A stretch of 7,570 nucleotides of DNA from Rhodospirillaceae bacterium (lineage in GTDB: Bacteria; Pseudomonadota; Alphaproteobacteria; Rhodospirillales; Rhodospirillaceae). Where the stretch lies: assembly GCA_002691085.1 (NCBI GenBank), contig NZGX01000056.1:1-7570 (forward strand). The letters run 5' to 3'. Below are positions 6,452 to 7,570 of the stretch, one piece after another. The notes under the pieces were generated by a model, which was not told the DNA's origin, made no database searches, and saw only the letters and a list, made by a program, of their open reading frames with translations. Numbering within the stretch: the stretch's first letter is position 1; every line of letters begins with the position of its first letter. The translations under genes were made by a program, and so were the position numbers.

Positions 6452-7162
6452 TTAGGTTTCTTTTTCCATATTACTTTTTAGCTTTGACGAAAATGCAAGA
6501 GTAATAAAAAACATGCTAAACATACTAACTAATACTATAATCTTTTGAATTATTACCTGCCGAACTAATTCATCAACGCCATCAATTGGGCTTCCGCTAA
6601 GTATTTCGTATGCAACATATAATACTGTCGATAACATACATGTTAAAATTGTATATAAATAGAAGTTTTTAATATTACTTCTAAATAAAACAATAGCGTA
6701 AAAAAATGTTGCTGGAACTAAAAAACGAAATGCATAAATAGCTAGAAAAATATGTTCTTCAACATAAAGATCATGAGGAGTTAATCCAACTCCGGAAAAA
6801 AATAAACAACCAAAAAAAATAAAAATAGATCCAAGGATTGATAAATAATAATTTATTCTGTCTTCTATAAATATTTGAGGAATAAATAAAAAAGCTACAC
6901 CAGCAAAACTAAATAATGATAAAGTAAAAGAAAAAAAGAATGATGATAAAAAATTTACATCCCCAGAACTTGTTTCGTAGGCCCCAAGATCACTTAAGAA
7001 GTTATGCGACAGGGAATAACCTTCTTGTGTAGGATCATGAAGATTCCCACCTGGATAAAATAGTATTGACATAGCTATACCAATAAAAAAAAATATTGAT
7101 ACAAACCTAATAAAATTTATTGCAAATTTTATCCACATTACAGCCATATTTAGATTTACCAT
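6452..7162 (-). CDS. Six-helix membrane protein, DUF998-like, function unknown
   Basis: A 236-residue, very hydrophobic inner-membrane protein with about six predicted helices (roughly 16-36, 70-97, 105-126, 134-161, 166-190, 204-226). Two conserved-looking loops stand out: YPGGNLHDP followed by SHNFLSDLG (36-60), and GLTPHDLYVEEH (126-137). The SDLG and G..P.D....H patterns resemble the DUF998 family. This is recognition by eye and the function is not known. The gene is convergent with blh, stop to stop within 13 bases. I chose the first ATG (7162). The frame remains open to a TTG at 7261, but that codon lies inside a perfect -35 hexamer, so the longer form is unlikely. ATGs at 7147 and 7138 are also possible, and none has a clear Shine-Dalgarno. 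Its place beside a retinal cassette is suggestive only. Confidence 0.75.
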   Translation of the reverse strand: MVNLNMAVMWIKFAINFIRFVSIFFFIGIAMSILFYPGGNLHDPTQEGYSLSHNFLSDLGAYETSSGDVNFLSSFFFSFTLSLFSFAGVAFLFIPQIFIEDRINYYLSILGSIFIFFGCLFFSGVGLTPHDLYVEEHIFLAIYAFRFLVPATFFYAIVLFRSNIKNFYLYTILTCMLSTVLYVAYEILSGSPIDGVDELVRQVIIQKIIVLVSMFSMFFITLAFSSKLKSNMEKET

Positions 7163-7230
7163 AATAAAAAAGAGTATAATTAATTTCTTTTTACTAATCC
7201 ATAATTTGAATTGTAACGTAAAGAAGTTAT

Positions 7231-7261
7231 ATTTTAACAAATTGGATGAAATAAATGTCAA
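7231..7261 (-). promoter_or_regulatory. Sigma-70-like promoter for the membrane protein gene
   Basis: Read on the - strand, TTGACA (7261-7256) is a perfect -35 hexamer. TAAAAT (7236-7231) is a good -10 at 19-base spacing; overlapping TTAAAA gives 18. Transcription would start near 7224 and leave a leader of about 60 bases to the ATG at 7162. The 18-19 base spacing is slightly long, and such hexamers also occur by chance in AT-rich DNA. Confidence 0.45.
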
Positions 7262-7320
7262 TAATACAATACATGTTGTTTCTGGATAAAAATCACCAAA
7301 TATTAAGTCGTAAAGAAATA

Positions 7321-7355
7321 ACTGACTTACTATTCCACATAAAACCTACTGACTT
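7321..7355. repeat. 8-bp direct repeat ACTGACTT
   Basis: ACTGACTT occurs at 7321-7328 and again at 7348-7355, 27 bases apart, in the 219-base region between two divergent genes (7163-7381). The spacing of about 2.5 helical turns and the location would suit a regulator site, but an 8-bp repeat can arise by chance. Apart from this repeat and the - strand promoter, I see nothing else in the interval. Confidence 0.25.
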
Positions 7356-7381
7356 GTGACATTATAAAGAGACTGCTGTCT

Positions 7382-7552
7382 ATGACCAGAATTAAATCAC
7401 GTAGTAAAGAGATATATAATAGGATATTAAAAATTGATGAGATTCCTAACCTTTTGAAAAAGAAGTATAGCGTTAAAGTCAATAATATAAATACTGTTGA
7501 TCCCACCAGATACGGTGACTGGGAAAAATCTGGGCGTTGTACTGATTTTTAA
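7382..7552 (+). CDS. SDHAF4-like (DUF1674) small protein
   Basis: A complete 56-residue protein that starts ATG and ends TAA at 7550-7552. Its C-terminal block DPTRYGDWEKSGRCTDF (40-56) is the hallmark of the DUF1674/SDHAF4 family. Members assist assembly of succinate dehydrogenase by binding the flavinylated SdhA subunit, known best from mitochondria. The N-terminal half (1-39) is basic and variable, as usual in this family, with no signal peptide or membrane segment. GAGA at 7369-7372 lies 9 bases before the ATG as a weak Shine-Dalgarno. The match at the C-terminus, ending exactly at Asp-Phe-stop, makes a chance reading frame very unlikely. The gene diverges from the membrane protein gene and is not part of the retinal operon. 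The family's distribution hints at an alphaproteobacterial host. Confidence 0.85.
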   Translation: MTRIKSRSKEIYNRILKIDEIPNLLKKKYSVKVNNINTVDPTRYGDWEKSGRCTDF

Positions 7553-7570
7553 GATTCTATTATAGATTTA

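Noticed and set aside
7163..7261. 33-residue N-terminal extension of the - strand membrane protein from a TTG
   Set aside because: The TTG is part of a perfect -35 box and the extra residues have no family likeness.
1..7570. CRISPR array, tRNA, rRNA, insertion sequence or phage genes
   Set aside because: No regularly spaced repeats, no cloverleaf-like segment, and no transposase or integrase motifs were seen on either strand.

Overview
This window carries a compact marine phototrophy cassette: a proteorhodopsin gene followed by all the genes needed to make its chromophore, retinal, from farnesyl diphosphate. The overall AT-richness, tight gene packing and the opsin type point to a planktonic surface-ocean proteobacterium with a streamlined genome. 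A short SDHAF4/DUF1674-like gene at the right edge is, to my knowledge, mostly an alphaproteobacterial (and mitochondrial) family, so I lean to a low-GC marine alphaproteobacterium. A SAR86-like gammaproteobacterium is not excluded, because such cassettes move between lineages.

Layout. Bases 1-170 are very AT-rich and hold no gene that I can support. Bases about 150-275 look like the promoter and 5' leader of the opsin gene, with two tandem hairpins and a Shine-Dalgarno. The proteorhodopsin (276-986) has the proton-pump residues D81/T85/E92, the retinal lysine K220 and the blue-tuning Q89. A strong intrinsic terminator (1015-1055) separates it from crtE. Then come crtE (1064-2041), crtI (2050-3546), crtB (3553-4506), crtY (4493-5638) and blh (5635-6438), all on the + strand with gaps of 8 and 6 bases or short overlaps, so almost certainly one operon. 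A membrane protein resembling the DUF998 family (6452-7162) lies convergently on the - strand. Diverging from it is a 56-residue SDHAF4-like protein (7382-7552).

How it works together. CrtE makes geranylgeranyl diphosphate, CrtB condenses two of these to phytoene, CrtI desaturates phytoene to lycopene, CrtY cyclises lycopene to beta-carotene, and Blh cleaves beta-carotene into two retinals. Retinal binds the opsin lysine and completes a light-driven proton pump. There is no carotenoid hydroxylase or ketolase here, and no idi. The opsin lacks the glycine used for a carotenoid antenna, so the carotenoid is probably made only to be cut to retinal. The terminator would let the opsin be made in large excess over the biosynthetic enzymes.

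The pathway itself is known biology. The least explained parts are the structured opsin leader, the terminator placed directly against the crtE ribosome binding site, and the unassigned membrane protein at the end of the cassette.
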